From the NCBI GenBank assembly GCA_950295325.1, contig OX485807.1:12427001-12491000 (forward strand): DNA of 64,000 bases, given 5' to 3'. Shown here piece after piece: positions 46,440 through 58,335 of the stretch. Position 1 is the first letter of the stretch. Every line of letters starts with the position of its first letter. Below the pieces are notes generated by a model. It searched no databases, was not told where the DNA came from, and worked only from the letters and a program-made list of their open reading frames with translations. The position numbers and the translations under genes were made by a program. Source of the DNA: Polytrichum commune. Lineage: Eukaryota > Streptophyta > Polytrichopsida > Polytrichales > Polytrichaceae.

Positions 46440-48885
46440 CACATAGTGATAATATTTGTCACTCAAAAACTTACAGTTTCGGTACGGAGTTGTGGCCCAC
46501 CTTTGGCAAGTTATGATGATGATGTTCCAGGAATGTTCAAGTGGTGTCAGAACCCCTCGTTAGTGAAATAAAAGGGAGATGTTTGACTTTGGACAAAAGA
46601 CGGCTATATAAACACAAAGTCATCATCAAATTCTTGAAAGCATATTTTTAGGCACCTTCAAGAGATTGCCATGGGGTTGAGTACTATAATATTGTTTTGT
46701 GGCCAAAGTTAAACGCCTCCCCTTCAATTCACTAGAAGCGGGGGTTCCTACACCACTTGAACACTCTTTAAATGTTATAAAATGTCAAAAGTGGGCCAAC
46801 AATCCCTACCAAACCATGATTTTTTGAAACAATTACATATTACTCTATGATCATGTATATTTACTAACAATCCATCAATCCTAATTCCTCAACTTGTACA
46901 ATATCCAAGTTAATCCCACAAGTCCACTATCCGCGGTTGTTAACCCTTGAATAAATTTGGGGCTTATATGACCCCAAGCCCAAGGGGTGCACCTTTTATT
47001 AAAAAGCAAGAATCATGTGCGTTTGTGACATACTCTAAAAATTCCCTATGTATAAGTTTTTTTGGTAAGATAAAGCAATACACGTACAATTTCAATAATA
47101 AAAATACAAGTGTCAATCTGTATACATAAAGAGATTTCCAATCATATATAATCATTAACATAAATATACAAATATACTTCTAAGCGACAGTGAAACCCTA
47201 TTAAATGTAACTTAGAACCCTAGCATTCATTGATAAAGTCGTTGAAGATATTCTCATCCCCCGGATGTAACTCATAAGTAGTTGAGTCTACAATATATGA
47301 CATATGAGTTAATGCAATTATTGTTTCTAAAACTCACCATCAAAATGATCTGTAAGATCCTAAGTCCACTTATTGATGGTTCCTTTTTTATTCCAACATA
47401 AACCAATCTCCATGCTAGATCCTAGAATTTCCAACCCTTAGAACTTGCATAAATTACTCCTTAAATGCTTAATCCAAGTTGTGGCACATGTCGGAGGTTG
47501 ACTAATGATATTGAATACACTTAGGAGAAAACCCACCTCGGAATCAAAACCTTCACAATTTCGATGTTGCCCATGATCTAACGAAGGCATCAACTGCCTA
47601 CATCAACTACAAAGAAACACCACAAATAAGCATTGGTTGTTCCTCTTGCAACCCTAAGCAAGAAGGTGGCCTTGTTTCAAGCTCAATAACCCCTTCCAAA
47701 ACCCTATCATTGCCTCCTCCATACATTGATGGATGAGATAAGAAAATGATAAAATAATTCATCCTAGTTTCATCCAATATTAAATACTTATCCCCTAAAG
47801 TCTAATTACCCTACCATACAAGTACAAATGTGATATAGTTTCTAAAAGCCCTTCATACATGCACATAACCACAAGTTATAAATTGTGTAGCATATGTATT
47901 CATACTATGGAAAAGTTCAATTTAAAAATACACATTTTGTTCATTCACATATACTCATATGTGTTATGGAAGATGCACCCCTAGAACCCCAAGTTGCGTA
48001 AAAGAACTCTTCATCTTGTATAGATGATTTTTCCAAAATGACTCCAATGTTTGATAGAAGTTGGAAGAGATTTGAGAACATAAAGCATGAATTTGTCTTT
48101 GAATTTTTTTAAAGAAACTAACAAGTGGTTTAGGGAAAAGTTTCTATGCGAAGGGGGTTGCACCTTTTTGTCAAGCTCCAATCATGGAGTAGCAAATGAG
48201 GAGCACACACATGGCTAAACCATTGGGCGAGAGCCATAAAAAGATTTGATAGTTCATATGCCGGCATGTCATTTTGCATGCTTGAAGTTGCTCAGTTGGA
48301 CTAAAATTTGGTATGGATGTAGTATCGGCAATGAGAGAACATCCGCCTCATGCATGCATGGGGGAACACTCAATGTAACATGGACGGTATTACGTGGGTG
48401 TGCATAAGGCATTTAATGAGAATTTGGCATATATAATATATGTATTCAAAGGATTTTTTTTGTACAAGTAAATTGGGCACTTTGATTTTATTTGGGGATG
48501 TTAAATATACCCTATGGCATCCTGAGGTTTCTCAACATAAGAGCTTATTTCATCTAGATATATCTTATACCCTTCATAATTCATATGTGTTACTTCGTGA
48601 AGCAATAATTCTCATCTCCCACATCATACTTCAGTAACTTTATCATTTACAAACTGAGTTATGAGAATAAATCCAAAGACTGTGATTTCTTTTTCTCTTC
48701 CGATTCCTCATGCTTTGTGCCATACCAACGTACACAATTACATTATAATATTTTGATTTTGGGCACATCATCGGCTGAAAACTTTTGTGAGCAATCCTGC
48801 CTACAAAGTTGCCATCCGTGTAGTTAGATCTACCATAAGAGGTGCGAATGGTTCTTTACTACATTGATGTATTGGATTGGCAAAG
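46440..48885. other. AT-rich DNA, no recognised gene
   Basis: No motif, repeat family or RNA gene was recognised. Frames do not exceed 68 codons. Confidence 0.4.
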
Positions 48886-48889
48886 TTGC

Positions 48890-49120
48890 CATCTATGATC
48901 CGGGAGAACTGGCAGTTTGTTATAGATGAACCAGTTGGGTTTGAGAAATAACCAGTTGAAGTTCAAGACTTCAGGAGAATTGCCAATCACTCTAGAAGAA
49001 TTCATGAAATATACCTCAAATTAGTATAGAAAAACCGAAGGATGTCAACATGTGACCGGTCGGACTTGCAAACACTAGGATCTCAACCGATTATCTTATG
49101 CCCAAAACTCTCCCCGGACA
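48890..49120 (-). repeat. Dispersed repeat copy, inverted relative to 52105-52330
   Basis: GGGAGAACTGGCAGTT, GGGTTTGAGAAATAACCAG, GAAATATACC and GGTCGGACTTGCAAACA match the reverse complement of 52105-52330 block by block. Confidence 0.7.
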
Positions 49121-49124
49121 CTTG

Positions 49125-50700
49125 TTGCCATCCGTATAGGTAGATCTACCAAAAGAGGCGCAGATTTGTTCTTTACTTCATTGATGAATGGGATTGGATT
49201 GTTTAGACAATTTTGAGAAGATATCACTTTGGTTACCGTGCGCAAATCTTGCATTTAATTCAAGTTGTTGGAATGTTTGAAAAGCTAGCTAGGGATTTGG
49301 TGTAATGTGCCCATGCAACAAGTCCTTCATGTGGGCAGTTTCTTTGAACTTCGCCTTGCCTGCCTCAAGTTTCGATTGGCTGTGAAGCTGGGCTTAATTG
49401 CTTCGAAGGCTTTGATCCATGGGGCAAATCTGATTGCATTTACTCTAGCATTAGCTTTACAATTACTTTAGCAATTACTTTAGCATTAGGCTGCTGCTGA
49501 AACTCGTGGCCGCTACTAACTTATTAAAGCAGAAAACCCTTATTCGATTACTTTTTCTTATTAGGACACCTATAATATGTGAGTAGTACACCCTAAACTC
49601 CGTAATCTCAACCTTCATAATGTCACACACTCTCTAATATCCCGAAACCCTAGGAAACGGATCTTCCTAGTTCAAATCTCACTCCTTATTGTCACATTTC
49701 CCTTTCTTATATCATGAATTTTGTCATTCATGCAAACCATCAAAGAAGTCAATGCACACCCTCACATTGTGCCATGTGTCAACATGTGGAGTGTCACCTT
49801 CTTTTTTAGATTCTTCTTCTCCTTCTTCTTCTTCTTCTTATGTAACTTGTTGAATGTTGGTGCATGCGTATGCCACATCACCCAAGAAGGTAGTGTAGGT
49901 GATGGGAGAATGAATTTAAACTGTCCTCACATCTCCTTTGTGTTATTCCATAACGTCACATCCTACACTAATTCTAAAGCATCACGCATCCATGTTAACA
50001 CTACAAAACTCCGTAATACCATGTGCACTTTGGTTGCCATAGGTGTGATACTATGGAGTTTAGAGTGTATGTGGGTTTGGTGTGGCTCCATGAACGGATA
50101 TCAAGAAGACACATGTTTAAAAAAGGAAATGAACCGCATGTCCAGATTATAGTAACCATTCTAAACTCAACATTGCACATAATTGAGGTGATCTATAGGA
50201 CCATTTGATGAGCATGAGATTCTTCACTTTGACAATGAATAAGATATTCATACAAGCCCCAACAATTATGAGGGATCTTGCTATGGCCTCGATTTAGATT
50301 TGCTAATCACCTTGTACTATCCTAATCATGTGATTCATATCCTAGGGGAAGTAGGCTACACAAAAATCCTATATAGTGAGGGTGGGCTAATAATGCATGC
50401 AAGAAATTAGTGAAAGTGGTACTAAACTTCTGTACACACTAAGGAATTAGCGTCACCAAAAGATGTAGGGTTTCGGGAGTACCAAAGTGTTGAAAACACT
50501 AAACACAAGTTGTCTTCGATCTCTTAGTGTTAAGAGATGCCTCGTGAATGAGTGGTGCGGTATGAACAGAAGAAAAGGTCACCTCGTCAAGCTCACCAAA
50601 ACAAATTACACATTCTCCAAAGACCTCAGAACATGCACTACTTTTCTTAACAAGTATGGTAAATGAGCATGTATTCATGATTTTAGTGTCACTACGTAAC
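49125..50700. other. Unannotated DNA
   Basis: A plus frame at 49721-50152 (143 codons) crosses a TTCTTC-rich tract and matches nothing I know. Short repeats of AGGAATTAGCGTCACC-like text near 50440 foreshadow the array at 50705. Confidence 0.4.
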
Positions 50701-50704
50701 AATT

Positions 50705-51515
50705 TTAGCCCTCGCTAATTTTGGAACTTGACAAAATAGTGTGTGTTTCGGGAATTAGTATGACACGCACTAAAAGGGATAATCAATCTAGTTGGGAAAT
50801 GTAACCATTTAAGACTCATTCACCGTGAGTTGAAGTAAGTTACGAGTGACTTGCCTCCTCCTCCTCTTCCTCCTTCATTGTTCAAAGGACCACTTAAAAA
50901 TTTCAAGCTTCACTAATTTTGGAACTTGACAAAATAGTGTGTGTGTGTTTCGGGAATTAGTACCACACGCACTAAATGGGATAACCAATGTAGTTGAGAA
51001 CATAACCATTTAAGACTCATTTACCGTGAGTTAAAAGTAAGTTATCAGTGACTTGCCTCCTCCTCTTCCTCCTTCTTCATTGTTCAAAGGATCACATAAA
51101 AATTCTAGGCCTTGCTAATTTTGGAACTTGAGAAAATAGTGTGTGTTTGGGGAATTAGTACCACACGCTCTAAATGGGATAATCAATGTAGTTGGGAAAT
51201 GTAACCATTTAAGACTCATTCACCGTGAGTTGAAGTAAGTTATGAGTGACTTGCCTCCTCCTCCTCCTCCTCCTCCTCCTCTTCCTCCTTCCTTGTCCAA
51301 AGGATCACTTAAAATTTTTAGGCCTCACTAATTTTGGAACTTGACAAAATAATGTGTGTTTGGGGAATTAGTACCACACGCACTAAACGGGGTAATCAAT
51401 GTAGTTGGGAAATGTAACGATTTAAGACTCATTAACCGTGAGTTAAAAGCAAGATATTGGTGACTCTCCTCCTCTTCCTCCTCCTCCTCCTCCATTGTTC
51501 AAAGGATCATGGTGA
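50705..51515. repeat. Four tandem units of about 200-214 bp with CCT microsatellites
   Basis: CTAATTTTGGAACTTGA starts units near 50715, 50912, 51114 and 51328. Each has AATAGTGTGTGTTT, GGGAATTAGTA, CACGC(A/T)CTAAA, CACCGTGAGTTGAAGTAAG-like text and a (CCT)n run of changing length. Confidence 0.9.
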
Positions 51516-51897
51516 TCCAGCGAAACCCTGGCTCGCCGTGTTGTGATTCGAGGCAAAGGCTGCTTGCCAGGCTTTAAGCTCATGTTGTGTACCAGTCCGC
51601 CTTTAACACATCTTGTTGGAAGCTCAGCCTGGATCCCAACCAAGTCGTTATTAATTAACTTAGTCGTATTTAATTAGTCCCACGGAATTACACACACAAA
51701 GTGGCATGGGGACTTGACTTGAACAAGCCCTAACTTAGCCCTAGCCCTGCTGCTGCTGCATGAGCGGATTGTAACTATATTCATTGATGGGGGACTCCGA
51801 CTCCATAATTCTCCGTCCTTCATCGCCAATGGTGGAGAGTTTAATTCGTCCCACCTCCCTCATCCCCTCGTCTTCTTTGTATCGGCAGCACACTTAA

Positions 51898-51984
51898 CGT
51901 ATACCCTGCCCACACCTGCTGGTGGTGGGCAGCAGTGAACGGAGTTCGCCCGTTCACTGCCACCAGTAGGTGTGGGCGTCTACG
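51898..51984. repeat. Foldback hairpin, about 35-bp arms
   Basis: CCCACACCTGCTGGTGG plus CAGTGAACGG on the left pairs with CCGTTCACTG plus CCACCAGTAGGTGTGGG on the right, with a 7-nt bulge (TGGGCAG) and a very short loop. A related CCTGCTGGTGGG hairpin lies at 52847-52887. Confidence 0.75.
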
Positions 51985-52104
51985 CTCTCTCGCGGCCCCT
52001 CCCACCAGCACGTATGTAAGTTTTTTTTGTCCCAGGAACCTTCGCGAAATTTTCTTTAACCACTCTGACTAGTAAAACTTGAGAAAAACATGAAATCCTT
52101 CGGA

Positions 52105-52330
52105 CCCAGTGATCGGGGAGATTTTTGGGCATAATCGATTGAGACCCTATTGTTTGCAAGTCCAATCGGTTACACGTTGATATCCTCCGGTTTTCCTGGG
52201 GTAAATTGGGGTATATTCTATAAATTCCTCTAAAATGATTGGTAATTTTCCTGCAATTTTGAACTTCAACCGGTTATTTCTCAAACTCAACCGGTTCATC
52301 TGTAACTAACTGCCAGTTCTCCCTGATCAT
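52105..52330 (+). repeat. Dispersed repeat copy
   Basis: Contains TTTTTGGGCATAATCGATTG, CAATCGGTTACACGTTGATA, TGGGGTATATTCTA and ACCGGTT motifs shared with 17250-17420 and 18300-18935 and, inverted, 48890-49120. Confidence 0.7.
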
Positions 52331-52846
52331 AGTTCAGACCTTGGACAACTAACCAACTAATTCAACTATTAGTTAACTACACCAGATATGATATTTAGTG
52401 TTAGATACACTAAATACGAATGCATACACTAAATATCACTAACCCTATGAAAGTAAGTAAAATTAACTATGAACTCAAACACTAAATTTCAACTATGGTA
52501 ATATGTGGAAATCACATGCACAAATGTAGTGTTAGTAAGGATATGAAAATAAAACCAACAATGATAAAAGGAGAATGCGAGCGGCTAGTAGGGAAGGTGG
52601 TGGTGCATTTATGCCTAACCTGGTTGAAGTTCGCAACTTCACAGTAATTCAGTGCCCAATGTTACCAAGATGAGCCGGTGAGTTTGAGGCCTAACCCGGT
52701 TGAAGTTCGTGACTTCACGGTAAATTGGTGCTAATAGTACGAATTGTTTTTTCCGAAAAAGTTACTAAATCGCTTGCGAACGGGCGAGCGGCGCGAACCT
52801 TGCGCCCAGTCGTTGCTGCTGGCGAATTTCGGTATAAAAGTGGCTC

Positions 52847-52887
52847 CCTGCTGGTGGGGGCCTGCGACTGGCCCTCCCACCAGCAGG
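52847..52887. repeat. Perfect 12-bp inverted repeat
   Basis: CCTGCTGGTGGG and CCCACCAGCAGG, separated by 17 bases. It shares its arm sequence with the foldback at 51898-51984, so the pair may be the ends of one larger element of about 1 kb. Confidence 0.7.
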
Positions 52888-53135
52888 TGTGGTTTGCCCA
52901 TTAGTTTAGGCCCTTCTTTACATCTACCCAACTCACCCGAGCTCATAAGTCCATTTGTTTCACACTTCAAATGTCGAAATGCTCCAATATCTATTGTATT
53001 TAGTGTCACCGATTCCATTTGTCTTGGGTAATACGAATTGTGAACCGCCCGTGTATCATTACCATCACTAAATGTAAACTTAACATCATTTGTTATTCCA
53101 CATCACTCACATATAGGTATCCAATTAAGAGAAGA

Positions 53136-53140
<5 letters not shown>

Positions 53141-53170
<30 letters not shown>
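53141..53170. repeat. (GA)n microsatellite
   Basis: About 15 GA units; a second GA run lies at 53529-53560. Confidence 0.95.
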
Positions 53171-53173
<3 letters not shown>

Positions 53174-53194
53174 AGCTAGCTTGCCTTGTCCAGT

Positions 53195-53530
53195 GAACCC
53201 CGGGAAGTGAGGCGGAGAGCCAAGCTGGGCCTAGGCCTCGGCTGGCTGGTTGCAGGCCCCCTCCCTGCAGCCATCCAGCAGGCGCAACTGCATGTCTTTG
53301 CCATCCAGGCAGGGTTTAGGCCTCCATGGTAGCTAACGATGACGATGGTCGGGCAAATACAGAGTATGAGTTTCGCCAAGTCCAGACACCATAATTTTAT
53401 GCCGGGCAAGGGCATCAAACCCTGTCGGCACATGTCCAAGTTTAGGCAGATGGGGAGGTGCCACACCAGGACACTTGGGCCAGCTGCACCCCATGCCTCC
53501 CCATGCGGCTAGCTGCCCGTGGCCACCCTA
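53195..53530. repeat. Dispersed GC-rich repeat, copy 2
   Basis: The same ordered blocks as 19735-20060 (CCCCGGGAAGTGAGG, AGCCAAGCTGGGCCTA, GGCATCAAACCCT, GGTGCCACACC). The GA microsatellites lie just outside both ends. Confidence 0.65.
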
Positions 53531-53560
53531 GTGTGGAGAGAGAGAGAGAGAGAGAGAGAG

Positions 53561-56500
53561 AACTCAATAGAGACCACATGTGGTAAGGGGTAATAACACT
53601 GGAAGCTCAATCCATTTTGGGGGGAGCACCCCCCTCCCCCCTCCCAAGTTGTACACGCATATTAACTCGTGTATTATTATGGGGCTACTATGTTGGATTC
53701 AAGTAATTTTGGAGACCCTTTCATCATAAGAAATTGCACTCTAACTTAATTTTTAGTGTATTTTGATCGTTTCTAGATTTCAAGTCCCTTGATTTTGTAG
53801 CATGCTACATTACTTCCAAATACTAGAAGAAGAAAAAAGGTCTAACCACAAAATTTTACAAGCAATTCTAAAACCGAATAGACAACAATGGCGAAAGCAA
53901 CCAACAAAATGTACACCCAAACAAGTATAACAACTCACACGTTGAAAATAAAATAAAATAATAGTAGAATATTCCAACCTTGAAATGTATAGCTTTTGTG
54001 CTCTTGAAGTGTTGAGAAGCACTAGCCACTTCGAAAGAGTGTGATCATGCCACATCACACTTATAACATACGACAATTTCTTTAGGGTCTTTAAAGTTTC
54101 TCCCTTAGAGTGTTTGACACTCCTCCTACCAAACAGAAAGTGAGAACTTTCAAGTTAACACCTAGTGGCAGTGTTCAAGGACATTCTTAATAGTATACGT
54201 ATGTGAAATTTTTAATTTTTAAATTCAAGAATTTCATGAAACAAATTTTTTTGCACATTTAAAGTGAATTTAAAATTTAAAATTAAATAAAAACTTGAAA
54301 CTTGAAACTTTGTTATTTCAACTTTAGCTTTCAATATAAAATTTCATGCTTAACAAAGAACCTTTATTTTTAGCTCACATTTTTTCACATCTTTGCAAGT
54401 CTTCACACCCCACCCCCCCCCCCCCCCCAAGTGGGGCTTAGCTTATGGTTAAGGATTCATATCTCCTCAAACAAATCATGAACCAAAAATGGTTCTTGTA
54501 TTATTCTAGTGATAGTGCCTTTGGGATGATGAGCAATGACGGAAGTGGTAAGGGATGAAAATGTACCAATGAAAGGAACAATGTTAAAATATAAGTAGTA
54601 GTTAGGTAATAGAAACTATTGATAGCATGCTCAATACTAATTATACCAAAGGATACTATGAGTGGGAAAGGTTGGTCGAGTCACAAGGTAGTGCCTTGTG
54701 GCTTCCACTGCTCCATAGGGTTAGTGTTGATAGTCCCAAGTGAGGCATTTGGCCTCATGAGTCAACTAAGTTGGTAAAGTGTGTCTCAAACTCGCATTTT
54801 AAGGTGCCATGACGAAGCCACCCAATAGTATCTAAAGTATCTATGCTTTTTGGTTTGACATATACTTAGTCCTTTATTCTCATTGAAAATTTGACATCTT
54901 GGCTTGTAGGCTATTATCGATCATTGTTTTTTTTATTGCGATATCACTTGAAAAGCACATATGCAAAGGATGGAGAATATTTTTTCAAAAAATCTTAATT
55001 ATTATTTACCATGAAATGTTTGCGACGTTCAAACGATATTTCATTTTCATGCATTATTTAATAATGAAAATTCATAAAGACAACAAGGTACATCAAGATC
55101 ATTAGTGATACTGGAGAGTCTATGTTATCTTCTACTAAATCAAAATAAAATGTCCACTATTACATCTATAGGGTATTCCACATGTCAATATGGGACATAT
55201 GGGGTACTTTAGAAGCATCATGAGATGTGAGAATTGCAACACTTTAACCATATGATATCTCCTTGGCTTGTGATAAAGGGGCTTGCAATTCCCCACAAAG
55301 CCGTTCCCCCTCGGGTGTTTAAGAATTTGGGGAAGTGGGTGATCGTGTTGGTTAGACTTTGCCTCCTTGTCCTATCCTTACATCATGCAACAAAAGACCT
55401 TGTCGTCTAGAAAGTGGTATTTCTTGTGTACGTGAGTGGATTGATATTGTACCCAATGTGTCATTCCTCAAGTTCTATATGTTGTCATTCAAAGCCCATA
55501 TTTGAGAATAATATTGAAAATGTAACCCTCTTGGTATAATTGCTTATGGGAAATCTTATGTGATAAATGAAGGTTGGAAAATTGTATGGAAATGCTAGCA
55601 AATTGAACTCGATAAAAACCTTCCGAAGTGCTATAAGAATCCCAACTCAAATCAAGATGGCCTTAAATTTGTTATCCGTTGTTGTATGTTGGGTGTATGC
55701 CCAAGCTTGAACAATGCATGGAGCATAGGCGAGAGGGAAAGAACATCTAGGGTTTAATCTTGGAACTTTAATATATGTGATGGTCATTAGAATTGTTGTC
55801 ATATATTATGACAATGATTCTTTTGAGTTTGTGGTCAATCTCCAACTTATGAACAATTTTTTGAACATAATCACAATTTTTTGTGGATTCAATTAGGATA
55901 TCGACTTTTGATCTTCAAATGTTGGTTTTTTAACACACAAAAATGAAAATAGATTTTATTTTTTGTGATCTTTGAAGAGTACATCATTGTAAGGAGCCCA
56001 ATATGCATACCATTGAAAAGTTCCCAATTTTTATATTCAACGGTGTTAAATTTCAACATATTGTAGAAAAATATGTTATGATGATCTTGTTTTATGTATG
56101 AAACCAAATGTATATATATAAAAGAAAATAAGAAGATTAGAATCTAATCCAACTAATCTAATCACAAGTTTAGTCCACAAGGCAAATGTTGTTCGTGCAT
56201 TATCATTGATCAAGTTAACAATCATGAGGCCACAACATACAATGAACATGCTTCAACTTTATGTGATCCCTAAATATATAAGAGATCTCTAGGACCATAA
56301 TTTTCAAATGTGATCCTTGAACTCATAATTTTTGATTGGAAAGAGCTGAACCAAATGGATGTGATCTATGAATTAATGTCAACAAGTTTGCTTCACATGT
56401 GTTTCACATCATACTCCAACTTTCACTTCATTTGGTAATTTTCAAGATGCACAAAAATTAGATAAGAAGACTTAAGATGAATAGATATAACGATGATGTG

Positions 56501-57020
56501 GAGTTTCCTCTCATTTGATACAAATGTCCATTCATACATCACAATAGCAAAGATGACTCCAATCTTGCTATGGCATCAATTGGGGCATTATTTCATTATG
56601 ATGACAGTTCAATTATGCACATTTGTTTTATACGGACTTACAAAAATGAAAGGGACCTTGACTAATACAATCAAGACTTAAATGTTACAAGTCAGAAGTA
56701 GCAAAAAAATAACATATATAGAATGATAACAAGTGACACTTATAGAATTCATACCGATTATTAATAACCTTTATAGAAATAACACTTAAAAATTCTGAAA
56801 ATGAAGAACATAATGTTTTATAGAAGAAGAAAAAATGAAAGCACAAATGATGATACATAATTCAACTAAACTAATTGAAAGAAATAATCTATATAGTAGT
56901 AACTTGACGAGATTCTTCCAACTAAACTAACCGAAAGAAAGAGTCTATAGTAGTATGACGAGAAGCTTCTAAAATGATGAGATGAAACTTCCTACTGAAG
57001 TCCTTGAATGCTCTTGGTGT
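53561..57020. other. AT-rich DNA, no recognised gene
   Basis: A long C-run lies at 54411-54428. Two similar blocks (AACTAATTGAAAGAAA/AACTAACCGAAAGAAA) lie near 56870 and 56930. Otherwise I see nothing I can support. Confidence 0.4.
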
Positions 57021-57029
57021 GTGATAGGG

Positions 57030-57255
57030 CATCATTTGGTCTTTGTTTAAAGTATTTTTTTATTCAAAGTCTCCAGAGAACACTCATCAACAATAAATCC
57101 TATGACTTCTTCTACCACATCAACCATAACCTCATCAACATCAATTTCTTGATGTTATGAGGAATACATATCCAAAAACTCCTTGTCAGTAGGTTCATAG
57201 GGGTTTAAATCAAACTCCATCAAACAAGTACATCAAGTGCTCAACTCTTAAACAT
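57030..57255 (-). other. Short protein-like open stretch below the 3' LTR
   Basis: On the minus strand an ATG frame reads MEFDLNPYEPTDKEFLDMYS then stops. A second acidic stretch with EVMVDVVEEV follows in the same frame. It could be the start of another transposon protein truncated by the LTR junction; no family is recognised. Confidence 0.2.
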
Positions 57256-57259
57256 GGAA

Positions 57260-58274
57260 CTTGCAACCACGTGTATTCAAAACATGAACTTTAAGTACCA
57301 CAAATTGGAATCATGAATTAACTTTAAAATCCTTCACGTCAACACTAATTCTACCAAGAGGTCAAGCCCTCTTCAAGGCTAACAAGCCTTGGCTCTCAAA
57401 CTAAAAACTAAGCACACACATGTGCTCCAATATGGCTTCCCACACCCACACTTATAACTCGTGGGGTGCCTTGGAGCACAAAGGAAAGAGAGGATGAGTG
57501 AGGGAAGAATGAGGGATTATATAGTAAGCTTGAGGGGGTGAGCACCCTCAAGGCTCACGATAAGCCCTTGAGATTTCCTCCTACTTAGTAGGCGCCAATC
57601 CTATCTTCTAAGTCTTCCTCCCTCAAATGATCAACAAGGATCCTAATTCGAACATTTAACTAGCCTTGGCTTTCTACCTACCACACTTTACCAAACTTGG
57701 GATGCTTAACTAGCCTTGGCTTTCTACCTACCACACTTTACCAAACTTGGGATGCTTCAACCCAAACTTAGCCTCCTTCGCTTTCCGCCGCCATAACTTT
57801 CTCCCCTTACTTTCCCAAATCGTCGCTCACCACTTAATTCAAACCACGATGCTTAACTCGTGATTTGATTGGTGCTTTGAGAATTTGCTTATCCTCCACC
57901 TTGCATTCTTCCTTGGGCCTCCCCCATTAAGTGGCCATGATGAGGTGGTCCACTTGTGCGCTCCATGTGATCCTCCATTCATCCCAATTCGAATGCACTT
58001 GTCTCTTGAGTCACTTTGGTTGTCTCCATCCATTTGTACTAGCCTACTCACTAACTACTCAATCCAAGTTCTCCTTACCTATCCTCATTCACTCAAATCC
58101 TTCCGAAGGTAAAAACACAATAACAACTCACATCCTAGCCTCTTACAACATGGTACTTCTAAGACTAACATTTCACTCTTTTTATATTTTTGTGAAGTAA
58201 CATGCTACTTCAAAGTGCATCAACTAACGTTTCAAGGGTCTAAGACTAAATGTGGGCACCCTTTTGGGCTCACA
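57260..58274 (-). mobile_element. 3' LTR (truncated) of the Ty3 element
   Basis: On the minus strand it begins at 58274 with TGTGAGCCCAAAAGGGTGCC, the family start, only about 60 bases after the pol stop codon. It continues with the CATAAAAAGAGTGAA-type block, TATATAA (57523-57517) and the sequence that follows it in LTR D, to about 57260, where similarity stops. The hairpin, micro-ORF and terminal block are therefore missing. A 50-bp direct duplication lies at 57656-57755. Its place beside pol identifies the family as the LTR of this element or a close relative. Confidence 0.7.
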
Positions 58275-58278
58275 TAAT

Positions 58279-58296
58279 TGGCGACCATCGGGGGAT
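58279..58296 (+). other. Primer-binding-site-like 18-mer, opposite to the ORF
   Basis: TGGCGACCATCGGGGGAT starts four bases from the LTR edge. TGGCGAC is the usual start of primer sites complementary to tRNA-Arg 3' ends in plant Ty3 elements. It reads on the plus strand, while the adjacent gag-pol and LTR read on minus, and no polypurine tract is present there. It may be chance or a rearranged junction. Confidence 0.35.
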
Positions 58297-58335
58297 GAAT
58301 CCAAACATCTCTTGCTCCAAGGGTAAGTTGCCTAG

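Noticed and set aside
49721-50152. 143-codon plus frame
   Set aside because: It crosses a TTCTTC microsatellite and shows no motif or conserved composition.
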